From Pseudomonas solani (GTDB taxonomy: Bacteria > Pseudomonadota > Gammaproteobacteria > Pseudomonadales > Pseudomonadaceae): a stretch of DNA of 64,000 nt. The stretch lies in contig NZ_AP023081.1 of the NCBI RefSeq assembly GCF_026072635.1, forward strand, positions 6,597,286-6,661,285, read 5' to 3'. This document shows positions 53,964 through 62,739 of the stretch, in pieces. The notes under the pieces are model-generated. The model did no database searches. It worked only from the letters and a program-made list of their open reading frames with translations, and had not been told where the DNA came from. The position numbers were made by a program, and so were the translations under genes. How positions within the stretch are numbered: the stretch's first letter is position 1; each line of letters starts with the position of its first letter.

Positions 53964-54166
53964 TTCGTCACCTTCGGCTGGTGGATAAGCCTGGCCAGCA
54001 GAGCGCAGACGGCCAGGCCGGCATTAACCTTGAGGTAGAGCTCGGGAGGGAGAAGCTGTTGCAGGTACTCCGAGGCCTCGCGCAGGCCGCCAAGGACGGT
54101 GATCAGTGCGATCAGCTGGACGCTGACCAGCTTCCAGGCGTTGCGCCAATACGGGACGAGCTTCAC
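53960..54166 (-). CDS. Phage holin-like membrane protein
   Basis: 68 residues with two short hydrophobic helices (about 11-28 and 44-62) separated by a polar loop, ending with the charged tail IHQPKVTK. It starts MKLVPYWRNAWKLVSVQLIA. Size, topology and position between a membrane coiled-coil protein and a lysozyme-like gene fit a class II holin. It overlaps both neighbours by 4 bases. Confidence 0.7.
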   Translation of the reverse strand: MKLVPYWRNAWKLVSVQLIALITVLGGLREASEYLQQLLPPELYLKVNAGLAVCALLARLIHQPKVTK

Positions 54167-54498
54167 TTGTTGCTCCGGATCGCGCGCTGGTTGTAATCGA
54201 TCAGGCGCTCCATCTTCTTGCCCAGATCCATGTAGTCCTCGCGGGCCTGGCGCTTGATGGCCTCGATGTCCACGTCCTGCCTGGCGTCCGTCCTGCGTTG
54301 GTTGTCGAGCAACTGGGTGACCGCCGCGGTCTGTGTCGTGTTGTTGGCCTCAAGCAGGGCGATGCGCTTCTCCATGTCGAAGGAGAATTTCACAGCGCCC
54401 AGCAACAGCACGAGGGTCGTCAGGATGTGGCTGATAGAGACAGACTTGTCGAGGTGCCAGTGCCGGCGTCCGCCGTCGTCCATGCTCGGATCACTCAT
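54163..54498 (-). CDS. Phage membrane protein with a C-terminal coiled coil
   Basis: 111 residues from MSDPSMDDGGRRHWHLDKSV at 54496-54498. The longer frame (to 54558) is in the zinc-ribbon gene and is not used. One membrane helix (about 24-40, ISHILTTLVLLLGAVKF) precedes a charged heptad-rich helix to the end (KRIALLEANNTTQTAAVTQL...AREDYMDLGKKMERLID). Position upstream of the holin suggests a spanin-like or lysis-regulating role, but it has no lipobox or recognised domain. Confidence 0.6.
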   Translation of the reverse strand: MSDPSMDDGGRRHWHLDKSVSISHILTTLVLLLGAVKFSFDMEKRIALLEANNTTQTAAVTQLLDNQRRTDARQDVDIEAIKRQAREDYMDLGKKMERLIDYNQRAIRSNK

Positions 54499-54658
54499 CG
54501 ACGACCTTCTCGGCCTGCTGGCCCTCAGCTGGCGGATTGGCCGCCTCGAACCAGTCACCCTCGGGGCACTCCCACTGCCAGTAAACAGGAAGCACAGCCG
54601 GCGTATGCTGGACGAGTTGCAGAACGTCGCCGCATATCGGACAGAACCTGATCGTCAT
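54491..54658 (-). CDS. 55-residue zinc-ribbon-like phage protein
   Basis: A short frame: MTIRFCPICGDVLQLVQHTP, then a Trp-rich middle with VYWQWECPEGDWFEAA and an acidic end EKVVDE. The only cysteines are CPIC and a single Cys in ECPEG, so it has three of the four ligands of a zinc ribbon. ATG 54656-54658 and stop 54491-54493. The stop overlaps the coiled-coil gene start by 8 bases, and the start overlaps none. Its length and overlap fit a real gene in a compact late operon. Confidence 0.55.
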   Translation of the reverse strand: MTIRFCPICGDVLQLVQHTPAVLPVYWQWECPEGDWFEAANPPAEGQQAEKVVDE

Positions 54659-54659
54659 G

Positions 54660-55034
54660 TCACACCCCGTATGAGAGTTTCAGGGCCGCCACATCGGCAG
54701 CGTATTGGGATTTCCGCGCGGCGTACTGAGCGCGAATGGTCGTTTGCTTGGTGTCCTGCGAGGTTCCATCGGCCAGGTAAGCCATGGAGAAGGCGCGGTT
54801 GAATCCGTCCACATCTGCTTGATATGCGGCGTTCAGAGCGGCCAGGGCCTGCAGATATTTCGGCATGTCCTTGTGCGGGTCTTGGTCGGAGAAAACGCCA
54901 TCGGCATAGAACTGGCCGATCCTCACCGACTCCGTGGCATCGACCCAAACCAGCGACGGGTGGAAATCCGGCCATGGCTCGTAGTCAGCCAGCTCCACCA
55001 CTGCGCCATTTTCTATGCGCGCCTTCAACATCAT
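54660..55034 (-). CDS. Tail fibre assembly-like phage protein
   Basis: 124 residues. It follows the tail-fibre gene by a 4-base ATGA-type overlap. It has an N-terminal beta-rich part (ARIENGAVVELADYEPWPDF, VWVDATESVRIGQFYADGVF) and a C-terminal helical part rich in Ala and Gln (KYLQALAALNAAYQADVDGF). This layout resembles tail-fibre chaperones, which follow their fibre genes. No specific family is certain, so this is a position-based call. Confidence 0.55.
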   Translation of the reverse strand: MMLKARIENGAVVELADYEPWPDFHPSLVWVDATESVRIGQFYADGVFSDQDPHKDMPKYLQALAALNAAYQADVDGFNRAFSMAYLADGTSQDTKQTTIRAQYAARKSQYAADVAALKLSYGV

Positions 55035-56287
55035 GCGTACTCCCTGACAATGACCATGCCGGCGCCACCTGCAGACCCGGAAGACCCGGACCCGGCAGCT
55101 CCGACCACGACTGAATAGGTGTTGGTTGGCGAAGCGATTCGGCCATACGAATAGCCGCCGCTGCCGCCGGTTTGGGACGTTGTCCCAGATGCGCCGCCAC
55201 CGCCGCCAGGCTGGGCGCCTGAAGTGCCAGTGCCGCCGCCACGCCCGCCACTGCCGCCACGCGGGGCGGAGCCACCCGGCGCTCCATAGCCCGAGGCGTC
55301 AATGCCGCCTCCCGGCGCTCCAGTTATGTTGAGGTCGCCGCCAGATCCAGAGCCTGGCGCACCGCCGAAGCCGCCACTGCCCGGCGCGCCGCCAGTTGCG
55401 GAGATCGTGCCGAACGAAGAGGTGCCGCCATTCGACCCGCCAGCACCGCCTGGTCCGCCACCACCCCACACCTCAACCATGATGCTCTTGGTGGTGGAAT
55501 CCTTCGTGAACGTAAAGGAGCCTGGCGTGGCGTAGATGGTTTCCTTGACCAGGCCACCAGGGCGGTTCTGCAGGGAGGTAAGCGCGGCTTGTGACTTGCG
55601 GGACCAGTGGTACGACGAGTATTGGCCGCCACTTACAACGACGTCCTCGGCTTCGTTGGCCCAACGCTGCGAAAGGGTTGCGGATGCTGAAGCGGCGGCC
55701 TCGGAAGCAGCAGCCTGGTCGGCCTTAAGTGAGGCCCACGCGCGACTCGATGATGCGTCAGATGCCGATGCGGCAGCGGCGGCAGCAGATGCAGCAGCAC
55801 CAGCAGGCTGAGCCTCAAGCTGCGCGAGAGTCAGGTTAGACATGACCGGGACGCCACTTGCGTCATAGGCCTGCACCCTCAGTGCACGCTCTGCGGCAAG
55901 GGGGATAGGGGCAATGCCCTCCGGCTCAAGGACGCTGACGGTCAAGCTTCTGCTGATGCCACCACTTACCTGCTTCACAGCCAGCCACAAGCGGTCGTAT
56001 TCCCGGTTTACGGTGGCGGCCAGGAAGTCGCCGTTTTCTTGGAAGTCGTCCTGGCGCTGGTAGATCATGTCCAGTTGGAACAGCAGGTCGCCAGTGGGCG
56101 CCACGGCAAACGTGCAGGTGCTGGTGGGGTTGCCCACGCCAGTGAGCGTGAAGCCCGATGTCACCTCAACACCGTTGAGGGTGATCATCAGGTCGGCAGC
56201 GTTCACAATCAGGAACGGAATGGAGTAGATCGTTGCCACGCCGTTGGCGACGTACCGCTTGTACGTGACCCCAGGTTGAACTGACAT
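55031..56287 (-). CDS. T7-type tail fibre with glycine-rich C-terminal domain
   Basis: 418 residues. The N-terminal domain (1-105: VTYKRYVANGVATIYSIPFL, then VTSGFTLTGVGNPTSTCTFA) matches the T7 gp17-type tail-attachment domain. An Ala/Ser-rich helical shaft lies near 160-215. From about 280 it is very glycine-rich (GGGGPGGAGGSNGG..., ending AGGAGMVIVREYA) with the ending of Gly-rich fibre tip domains, which in some phages recognise receptors. It is probably a trimeric adhesin. The start MSVQPGVTYKRY lies 25 bases after the large terminase stop. Confidence 0.83.
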   Translation of the reverse strand: MSVQPGVTYKRYVANGVATIYSIPFLIVNAADLMITLNGVEVTSGFTLTGVGNPTSTCTFAVAPTGDLLFQLDMIYQRQDDFQENGDFLAATVNREYDRLWLAVKQVSGGISRSLTVSVLEPEGIAPIPLAAERALRVQAYDASGVPVMSNLTLAQLEAQPAGAAASAAAAAASASDASSSRAWASLKADQAAASEAAASASATLSQRWANEAEDVVVSGGQYSSYHWSRKSQAALTSLQNRPGGLVKETIYATPGSFTFTKDSTTKSIMVEVWGGGGPGGAGGSNGGTSSFGTISATGGAPGSGGFGGAPGSGSGGDLNITGAPGGGIDASGYGAPGGSAPRGGSGGRGGGTGTSGAQPGGGGGASGTTSQTGGSGGYSYGRIASPTNTYSVVVGAAGSGSSGSAGGAGMVIVREYA

Positions 56288-56311
56288 GCTGAGCCCTCTG
56301 AATCAGCGGGC

Positions 56312-57931
56312 TCAGTAGTCGACTTGCACCTCGTGCACGCCCGCGCTTGGGCGCCAATCGTCTCGCCTTGGCTCGGTCGGTTTCCCGACTATTCGCCCGA
56401 TGCGGACAGGGGTTTGCCGGATTGCGCCGGCGCCTGAGTCGAGGTAGTCGTCGGGCTGATCACGGAGTGCTGGGTTGAAGTCGCGCATCTGATCCCAGAG
56501 CGGGCCACGCAGCACGTCGACGTGGGCCCAGAGGAACTGGGAGGACAGCGCCGGCTCGAAGGCGTCAAGGATTCGTTCCTGCTTGTTGCGCACGCTGAAC
56601 TCCTCGCGCACTGCGCAGCCCGTCCCCTTGAGTGCCTGGCGCAGGATGTTCGGGACGAATCCGCCCGGGCCGTTCACCTCGACCGTGACGCATGGGATCT
56701 GCAGCTTGACCACCAGGTCGCGCACCTGCATGACCTGGCCGCCGATGATCTTGTCGCGCGCATCGAACTCCGCGAGCTCGCCGACCAATCCCTCGCAGGC
56801 GTGCCAGTAGAGCTGGCCGCGCTGGTCGGTAAGGACCAGGGAGAATGCCGAGGCGTCTGATTTGGTCTTGCCCAGCGAACAGTCCCAGTACGCCACCGCG
56901 CCGACAATCTGCGTGCTGCCGAGGAACATGCCGACCGCGCCGTTGGCCGTGCGGACCTCGGGCTGCAGGTTGTAGGGCCTGATCCGCTCCGGGTTGAGGC
57001 GAACCTCTGTGACCGGCTTGCTGTGCAACTGGTACTGGCTGTCCCACTCGTTGATCGTCCGCGTCTCGCGCCGGCGCTTCTCCAGTTCTGCGGCGTCGAA
57101 CCGCTTCGGCCAAGCCTGGCCGGCGTAGCAGTCCACCAGCACGCCGGGCGGCGACGAGAAGGCAATACCGGTCTTGGTCTTCAGGTAGTCGATGCCCTCA
57201 ATCAGCAGGCGGGAATGCTTGCCGATGCCGGCGAAAACCACCTCGGGCACGAACGGTACGTCGTATGCCGTCTGGGTAGCCGCTTCAATGCGGTGCTCCT
57301 GATCGAACATGCGGATGGTCAGGCAGTCGGCGCCCATGCTCTCGACCTCATCGTACAGGCTGTCGTGGGTGTGCGGGGTTCCGATGAAGAGCTTCGATCC
57401 GCCAGGCACCAGAATGTGGGTCTGCTCGCCCAGGCGGTAGCGCAGCTTCTCGCGCGCCTCGGGCGTGCCGATGTTGCGTGGAACCTCTACGTCGTCGTTC
57501 TGGCACTCGTCCGCCCGGGCCGACGTGACGTTCGAGAGGATGCCCTTGGCGAACATCGAGGCGTTCCGGAAGTCCTGCGCACCTTCCACCCACCACTGTT
57601 CGACGGTGCCCTGGTTGGGCGGCAGCAGGTGGCGGGTGAGTGGGTGATTCCTGATCACGTTCTGCGTATCGCGGCTGGTCTTGTACGCCGTCGGGTCTGA
57701 TTCGGACTGGTGCAGGATGCGGAAGGCGGGGTCGCGGTAGTACAGCCAGGCATTGTAGATCGCCAGCAGCGTGGACTTGCCGAAGCCACGGAAGCACCTG
57801 AGCACGGCCAGGCTCCCCTTACCCTCCAGCCATACCAGTGCGCGGACGTGGATGTCCGGCACCTCCCAGCGCATCCGCTTCGCCCAGATAAGGAAGAAGA
57901 CCAGCAGGGAGACCTTCGGCTCAGTGGACAT
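56312..57931 (-). CDS. Phage large terminase subunit
   Basis: 539 residues from MSTEPKVSLLVFFLIWAKRM. Walker A is FRGFGKST at 47-54, and SARADECQNDDVEVP provides the acidic Walker B/coupling region near 130. The nuclease part has WDCSLGKTKSDASAFSLVLTD and DQPDDYLDSGAGAIRQTP. It is like T7 gp19 in length class. The ATG lies 11 bases inside the end of the upstream gene; the longer frame (to 58006) adds only residues from that gene. It drives DNA packaging and precedes the fibre gene. Confidence 0.88.
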   Translation of the reverse strand: MSTEPKVSLLVFFLIWAKRMRWEVPDIHVRALVWLEGKGSLAVLRCFRGFGKSTLLAIYNAWLYYRDPAFRILHQSESDPTAYKTSRDTQNVIRNHPLTRHLLPPNQGTVEQWWVEGAQDFRNASMFAKGILSNVTSARADECQNDDVEVPRNIGTPEAREKLRYRLGEQTHILVPGGSKLFIGTPHTHDSLYDEVESMGADCLTIRMFDQEHRIEAATQTAYDVPFVPEVVFAGIGKHSRLLIEGIDYLKTKTGIAFSSPPGVLVDCYAGQAWPKRFDAAELEKRRRETRTINEWDSQYQLHSKPVTEVRLNPERIRPYNLQPEVRTANGAVGMFLGSTQIVGAVAYWDCSLGKTKSDASAFSLVLTDQRGQLYWHACEGLVGELAEFDARDKIIGGQVMQVRDLVVKLQIPCVTVEVNGPGGFVPNILRQALKGTGCAVREEFSVRNKQERILDAFEPALSSQFLWAHVDVLRGPLWDQMRDFNPALRDQPDDYLDSGAGAIRQTPVRIGRIVGKPTEPRRDDWRPSAGVHEVQVDY

Positions 57932-58250
57932 TCGACTGAGCCCTTTCGAGCATCGCCTGGGCCTCTTTCTCCGCCTGGCGGATCTCCTTGTCCAGGTCTC
58001 CCTCATCCTTGCCGTTGCCGGCGGTGGGCTTGCCGTGCGTCTCCAGCATGCTCTGGACCTTGGTCAGCAGCGACACCGTGGAGACGGCCAGTTTCCGGCA
58101 CCAGTACGCGTCCCCCCTCTCCTCCTGGGTCATGTCCGACGGCGCCTTCCCGGCAGCGGTCCAGAGCTTCGGGTCGGCGTCGAGCAGCGCCGTCTCCATC
58201 AACTCGTCGCGCAGGCCGCTAAGTCGCGCTCGTTGATCTTCACGCATCAT
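57921..58250 (-). CDS. Probable small terminase subunit
   Basis: 109 residues, mostly helical and charged (MREDQRARLSGLRDELMETA; WCRKLAVSTVSLLTKVQSML; EIRQAEKEAQAMLERAQSNV). It sits directly before and overlaps the large terminase gene by 11 bases, the usual place for a small terminase. No HTH is evident. The start is an ATGATG; either codon is possible (58250 or 58247). It overlaps the previous gene by 4 bases. Confidence 0.6.
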   Translation of the reverse strand: MMREDQRARLSGLRDELMETALLDADPKLWTAAGKAPSDMTQEERGDAYWCRKLAVSTVSLLTKVQSMLETHGKPTAGNGKDEGDLDKEIRQAEKEAQAMLERAQSNVH

Positions 58251-60811
58251 CGGCCTCCCACTACTGCGCCAAGGTCAGGTGCCCGGTCGGGCGTCGTTTC
58301 GCCAGGGTTCCACCAGAACGACTGGTTGAACTCCTGCCGCGCCCGGCGCTCCATGCGGCGCAGGTATCCGGGCGAGAAGAACTCCTGCAGCTGGTTGAAG
58401 ATCAGGTGATCCGTCGCCGCCTTGGTGTACCAGAGGTTCGCGCCTGGCAGGTGGGACTTGATAAAGCGCACCAGCTTGGCGCCGGTCTGGTTGACCTCGC
58501 CGGCGGCGGCGTTGTCCTTCAGCTTGAAGAGCGCTTCCAGGTCGCCAGCGATGGGGCCTCCGATGGCAGCCAGCGGAGACGCGCCGCCCTGCGACTGATC
58601 TGCAAACAGGTAATCGCCGTAGAGCCCCAGTGCGCCACCCTTGAGCATCGAGGCAACGCCGAACCGAAGGCCGGGAACGCCAAGGGTGCCGTCGTCGGTT
58701 ACGTCTTTCGGATCACGCCCGCCGGCCAGCTCGCCGAGTTGAATAGCCATCCCGCCGAGCACCGTGGTGGTTGCCATCAGGGCGCCGATGTACTTGGCTT
58801 TCCCCCAACCAGGCTGTGCCATGGCGCGCGCCCAGTGCCGCATGATCATGGACACGCTGAAGGACTTGAACTGCCAGAACGACCTTGCAATCTCACCCTT
58901 GAAGGTTCCGCGCTGGAATCCGCCCTGCATCAGGCTCTTCTCGCGCGCGCCGGGCTCGATGATCGCCATGTTCGTCTCGTCGAGGATTGTGCCAAGCAGC
59001 TTGGTGGCGGCCTGGTCGCGCAGACGCTGAGGGGTAACCCCTTCCTGCTGGGCAATGCCGCGCAGCTGCTCGTCGGTGAGCTTGTAGATGGCGCCGGCGG
59101 TCAGTACGGTGTCGCCGGTTCCGCGCCAGTCTTCAGGCTCAGCCAGACGCCAGACCTGCCAGTCCGCCTCTGTAACCCCCCTCCCCTCCAGACGCGCGCG
59201 ATCGGCTGCGTCCATCGCCGCAAGAGAATCGTAGCGACGCGACATATCGCCAAGCACGTCCATGTAGGTGGCGCCGAATGCGCGTTGCAGGCCGGAAGTC
59301 AGGGCATTGAGGCCGCTGGCCTGCATGATCTTGCTGGCGGCGGTCTGCGACCACTTTGACGCCCTGCCGGAAATCGCCTCAGTCGTGCCGAGCCCATCGG
59401 CGCCGAAGCGGTTCAGGCTGCCGATCAGCTGGTTCAGGCCCAGCCCGGCGCGCATAGCCAGTCGCCGGTCCGCTGCGCTGGCAGGGTTGAGCATGCGCAG
59501 TTCGTTGGCGAAGACCTTCATCACCGGCATGCCGTTGATTGCTGCGGTCAGGCCGAGGGTGCCCTGGTCGGTGACCGATGTCAGGACGGCAGATCCCAGG
59601 CGAGAAGCCACGTTCAGCGCGCGATAGGTGTCGAATCCGTTGGCAATGGCAGCAGATGCGGGCGGCGGCCTGGTGCCGGCCACCTCTTCGAACAGGCTCT
59701 CAATGCGCAGACGCTGCTTGCCGACTCTCTCAACGGCTTTGGCCTCCTTCTTCCCGCCGGCACCGAGCACCTTGTCGGTCTGCTCCTTCTGGGCGGCGTC
59801 GAGGAAGTAACGCATGGCGTTGACAGGGTTCGGCCCCATGGCCTCAACCAGAGCGATGTCCCGAGAGGCGCCGTCAATGTGGCCGACCAGCAGCTCCAGC
59901 AGGTTGCGCTCGCCGTACTTCTCCTGGGCGGCGATGAAGGCCTCGGCATTGGCGTAGTGGATCTGGCGAGATTCGTTGCCACGGTTCGCTCGGGCAGCGC
60001 CTACCGGTGCACGGCCAGGCTCCAGCTTGTTGATGCCGCCAGTGGCTATGGTCTTCCAGGCGTGCTGGAGGAATTCCGTCAGCTCAGCGTCGCTCATCGG
60101 CGAGCCGTCCTCCTTGACGTACTTCGACCGGTCTGCCCATTCCATGTGGTCGCCGACCCAGTCGTTCATGCTGCGCGCTACCTTGATCTGGCTGTGATCG
60201 CGCGGCATGGCCCAGTCTTCGAGGAAGCCGACATCGCCGCCGGCGCGGTTGAACCGCGTGCGCAGGGATTCGGCCACCTCGCGGAAGGCCTTGGCCGCCA
60301 CCTTGGCCGCCGGTACGCCGCTGTCCTCGCCGTGGAGTTCGCGCACCAGCGCCAGGTTGCCGGCCTTGTCCTGCAGCAGGCCGAGGAACTTGCCTTTGGT
60401 CAGGTCGATCACGTCGAGCATGCGGGACAGGGATTCGTCGCGGATGGCCCGGGTGGCCGACTCGATGGACTGGATGCCGCTCTTGCCATCAGCGGAGAAT
60501 GCAAGCATGCGGTCCAGGCCTTCCAGCGGGCGATCCGGGAACCTGGCCATGTAGCTGGTGATCCGGTCGTGGGCCATGATGGTCAGGGCGACGCGCTTCT
60601 TCTTCAGCTGCTGCTCGGCGACCAGTTCGTCAGCGGACTTCTTCGCCGCCTCCGACAGGCGCTCGGCGGCGCTCTTGCTCTGCCAGTCGGCATCAGTCCT
60701 GGCCAGCTGGCGCATGTTTCGGCGCAGGCGGTCCTCGATGCCTTTCAGTTCGGCCTGGGTCAGGGAGCGACCAATCGCCTGAGCGACGGCCATAGCGCAT
60801 TCTGGGCGCAT
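58247..60811 (-). CDS. Large internal virion protein (ejected core protein type)
   Basis: 854 residues. It starts MRPECAMAVAQAIGRSLTQA; an alternative start is at MAVAQ. The protein is mostly helical with an Ala/Gly-rich region and hydrophobic stretches (near 600-640 and 700-730: YIGALMATTTVLGGMAIQLG). Homologues in podoviruses are found in T7-like gp16-type positions, just before the terminase, and are ejected into the cell. The order internal protein - small terminase - large terminase - fibre is as in T7-like phages. I do not see a lytic transglycosylase motif in this part. Confidence 0.72.
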   Translation of the reverse strand: MRPECAMAVAQAIGRSLTQAELKGIEDRLRRNMRQLARTDADWQSKSAAERLSEAAKKSADELVAEQQLKKKRVALTIMAHDRITSYMARFPDRPLEGLDRMLAFSADGKSGIQSIESATRAIRDESLSRMLDVIDLTKGKFLGLLQDKAGNLALVRELHGEDSGVPAAKVAAKAFREVAESLRTRFNRAGGDVGFLEDWAMPRDHSQIKVARSMNDWVGDHMEWADRSKYVKEDGSPMSDAELTEFLQHAWKTIATGGINKLEPGRAPVGAARANRGNESRQIHYANAEAFIAAQEKYGERNLLELLVGHIDGASRDIALVEAMGPNPVNAMRYFLDAAQKEQTDKVLGAGGKKEAKAVERVGKQRLRIESLFEEVAGTRPPPASAAIANGFDTYRALNVASRLGSAVLTSVTDQGTLGLTAAINGMPVMKVFANELRMLNPASAADRRLAMRAGLGLNQLIGSLNRFGADGLGTTEAISGRASKWSQTAASKIMQASGLNALTSGLQRAFGATYMDVLGDMSRRYDSLAAMDAADRARLEGRGVTEADWQVWRLAEPEDWRGTGDTVLTAGAIYKLTDEQLRGIAQQEGVTPQRLRDQAATKLLGTILDETNMAIIEPGAREKSLMQGGFQRGTFKGEIARSFWQFKSFSVSMIMRHWARAMAQPGWGKAKYIGALMATTTVLGGMAIQLGELAGGRDPKDVTDDGTLGVPGLRFGVASMLKGGALGLYGDYLFADQSQGGASPLAAIGGPIAGDLEALFKLKDNAAAGEVNQTGAKLVRFIKSHLPGANLWYTKAATDHLIFNQLQEFFSPGYLRRMERRARQEFNQSFWWNPGETTPDRAPDLGAVVGGR

Positions 60812-62739
60812 CAGACTTCACCTCGTTGCAAGAAGCAGGCGGCGGCGGCGGCGAATCCCTGGGACTCCTGCTGCGCGACCTGGATGTCGTTGTCGGCGTC
60901 GGCCAGCAGTTGGCGGGCGGACACGGTGACTGGGTTCCCGTCGGCGTCGATGGCGCCGGTGGGCAGCTGGATATCGTCGACGCGGGCCATGATCTCGTCG
61001 GCGACGGCGATTTCTGGGTCGGCAGCGCCTGCTCCGGAAGGTTTACCCTGGCCTGGGAGCGATTCCCCGCCAGGGCTGGCCGGCCCCGCGCCTTTCATGT
61101 TGGCGCTGGATTCGGTCGTTTTCTGACTGGAAGCCTTGCCTGGCGAGGACTCGACCCTGGTGCTGGGAATGTCCAGCGGCACCGGCTCCAGGCGCGGCTC
61201 GATACGGTCCATTTCGTCGAGCAGTCGAGTGATCTCCTGCTGGGCAGCCTGGCGCAGGTTGAACTGGCGGTTACCCTCCGCCACCTGGCCGGCAAGCGGT
61301 TTGCGCTGGAATCCCTGCTCGATCTTTGCGGCACGCTCGGTGATCCTCTGCTGGAACTGGTCGGGAAGCTGGCCACGGTCGATGGCGGCCAGTTCGCCGC
61401 GGGCCTGTTCGGCTGAGCGGTTGGCGTCGAGTGCAAGATTGACCTCCTGCTGACGCGTCTGCAGCTGGGTGCGCTCTGACTCAATAGCCTGGCGCGCCTG
61501 GCTCTCGGCCTGTTTGCGGCTCAGGCCCTGGTCCTGGAATTCCTTGGCGCGGTCGCGGAAGGTGGCATCAAGACTGTCCAGAGTGCGCTGGATTCCGGAC
61601 AGCTCCGTGCGCAGATCCTTGACGTTCGGCGCCGCGCCGGCGGCCTGCTGCTCCAACTCGGCGCGGATGGCCGGCAGTTCCTCACGCAGGGCAGTCGCCT
61701 CAATCTCGGCGCGCGGCGGCGCTACGGCGGGAGCCTCATCGGCGGCACGCATGAACTCGGCGGCGTGGATGCTATCCGGCAGGCGGACGGGTTCGCCGCG
61801 GCTGATCTGGTCAACAGCCAGGCGCAGCGCCTCCTGGTGCGTTATGGCGGCGCGCGGCGTTGCCGGGGCGCCTGGGGCGGTGTCGGTGAGTTCGTGCTGC
61901 ACCAGCCGCTCAGTCAGCGCGGCGTCCACCTGCTGAGTCGTAGGGCGGCGTAGCGCAGCCCGCCCAATGCCGAAGAACGCGGCGCCGAGAATCACGTCGG
62001 TGGCCAGGGCGCTGCGGTCGAAGGCCTGATACTGGGCCGCCTGGGCGGTGTAGCCATTGGCCTCCAGCAGCGCCGAGGTGCCGGCCCGACTGGCGATGCC
62101 AAGGCCAGTGTTCGCGCCAACTGCAATGGCCAGGTCGCCGAGCAGTGGCTTGACGAACTTCGCCGCCGGCAGGACTGCGCCAACGCCTATAGTGCTGGCA
62201 TCAATCAGGCCCTTCAGGCTGGCGGTCGCCTCATCGATGCCCTCGGCCATGGCGGCCTGCTTGCCGGCATAGCCCGCTGGCGCGCCGGCAGCTACAGCAC
62301 CAGCAACCGGGCCGCCGACCAGAGCCGCGGCGACGGTACGCGGCAGGATCGCACCGGCCTCGTTCAGGATCTGGCCAGCCATGCCGGTGGTGGCAGGGTC
62401 AGGACGCAACAGCTCGACCGCCTGCGCGGTGCGCTGACCGATCTCCTTGGCGGCCTGGTCAGTCTCTTCTTCGACTCGGCGGCGCTGCTCATCAGCATCC
62501 TGGCCATCCAGGACCATCCCGCTGAGGCCGAGGCTCATGGCCTGGTCAGCGCCGGCGGCCTGGGTCAGCAGCGACTGGCTCGCGTTCAGCCCCTCGATAC
62601 CGCCACGGATCAAGCCAGAGCCGAGCGCATCGAAGGAGCCGGCGAAGAATCCAGGCTCCGGCAGGTTGGCGTTGAAGTTCAGCCGCTGATTCTGGCTATC
62701 GATCTCCGCCTGGTCGAGGTTGCTGTCGAACCAGCTCAT
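60811..62739 (-). CDS. Second internal virion protein with hydrophobic Gly/Ala segment and coiled coil
   Basis: 642 residues. Residues 120-190 are Gly/Ala-rich and hydrophobic (LVGGPVAGAVAAGAPAGYAG; ASTIGVGAVLPAAKF), like a glycine-zipper membrane-inserting part. Residues about 350-530 are a long charged coiled coil (LREELPAIRAELEQQAAGAA; ERTQLQTRQQEVNLALDANR). The Ser/Gly-rich tail 560-600 is probably disordered. It shares a TGATG stop/start with the next gene. It fits a T7-like internal core protein that crosses the host envelope. Confidence 0.65.
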   Translation of the reverse strand: MSWFDSNLDQAEIDSQNQRLNFNANLPEPGFFAGSFDALGSGLIRGGIEGLNASQSLLTQAAGADQAMSLGLSGMVLDGQDADEQRRRVEEETDQAAKEIGQRTAQAVELLRPDPATTGMAGQILNEAGAILPRTVAAALVGGPVAGAVAAGAPAGYAGKQAAMAEGIDEATASLKGLIDASTIGVGAVLPAAKFVKPLLGDLAIAVGANTGLGIASRAGTSALLEANGYTAQAAQYQAFDRSALATDVILGAAFFGIGRAALRRPTTQQVDAALTERLVQHELTDTAPGAPATPRAAITHQEALRLAVDQISRGEPVRLPDSIHAAEFMRAADEAPAVAPPRAEIEATALREELPAIRAELEQQAAGAAPNVKDLRTELSGIQRTLDSLDATFRDRAKEFQDQGLSRKQAESQARQAIESERTQLQTRQQEVNLALDANRSAEQARGELAAIDRGQLPDQFQQRITERAAKIEQGFQRKPLAGQVAEGNRQFNLRQAAQQEITRLLDEMDRIEPRLEPVPLDIPSTRVESSPGKASSQKTTESSANMKGAGPASPGGESLPGQGKPSGAGAADPEIAVADEIMARVDDIQLPTGAIDADGNPVTVSARQLLADADNDIQVAQQESQGFAAAAACFLQRGEV

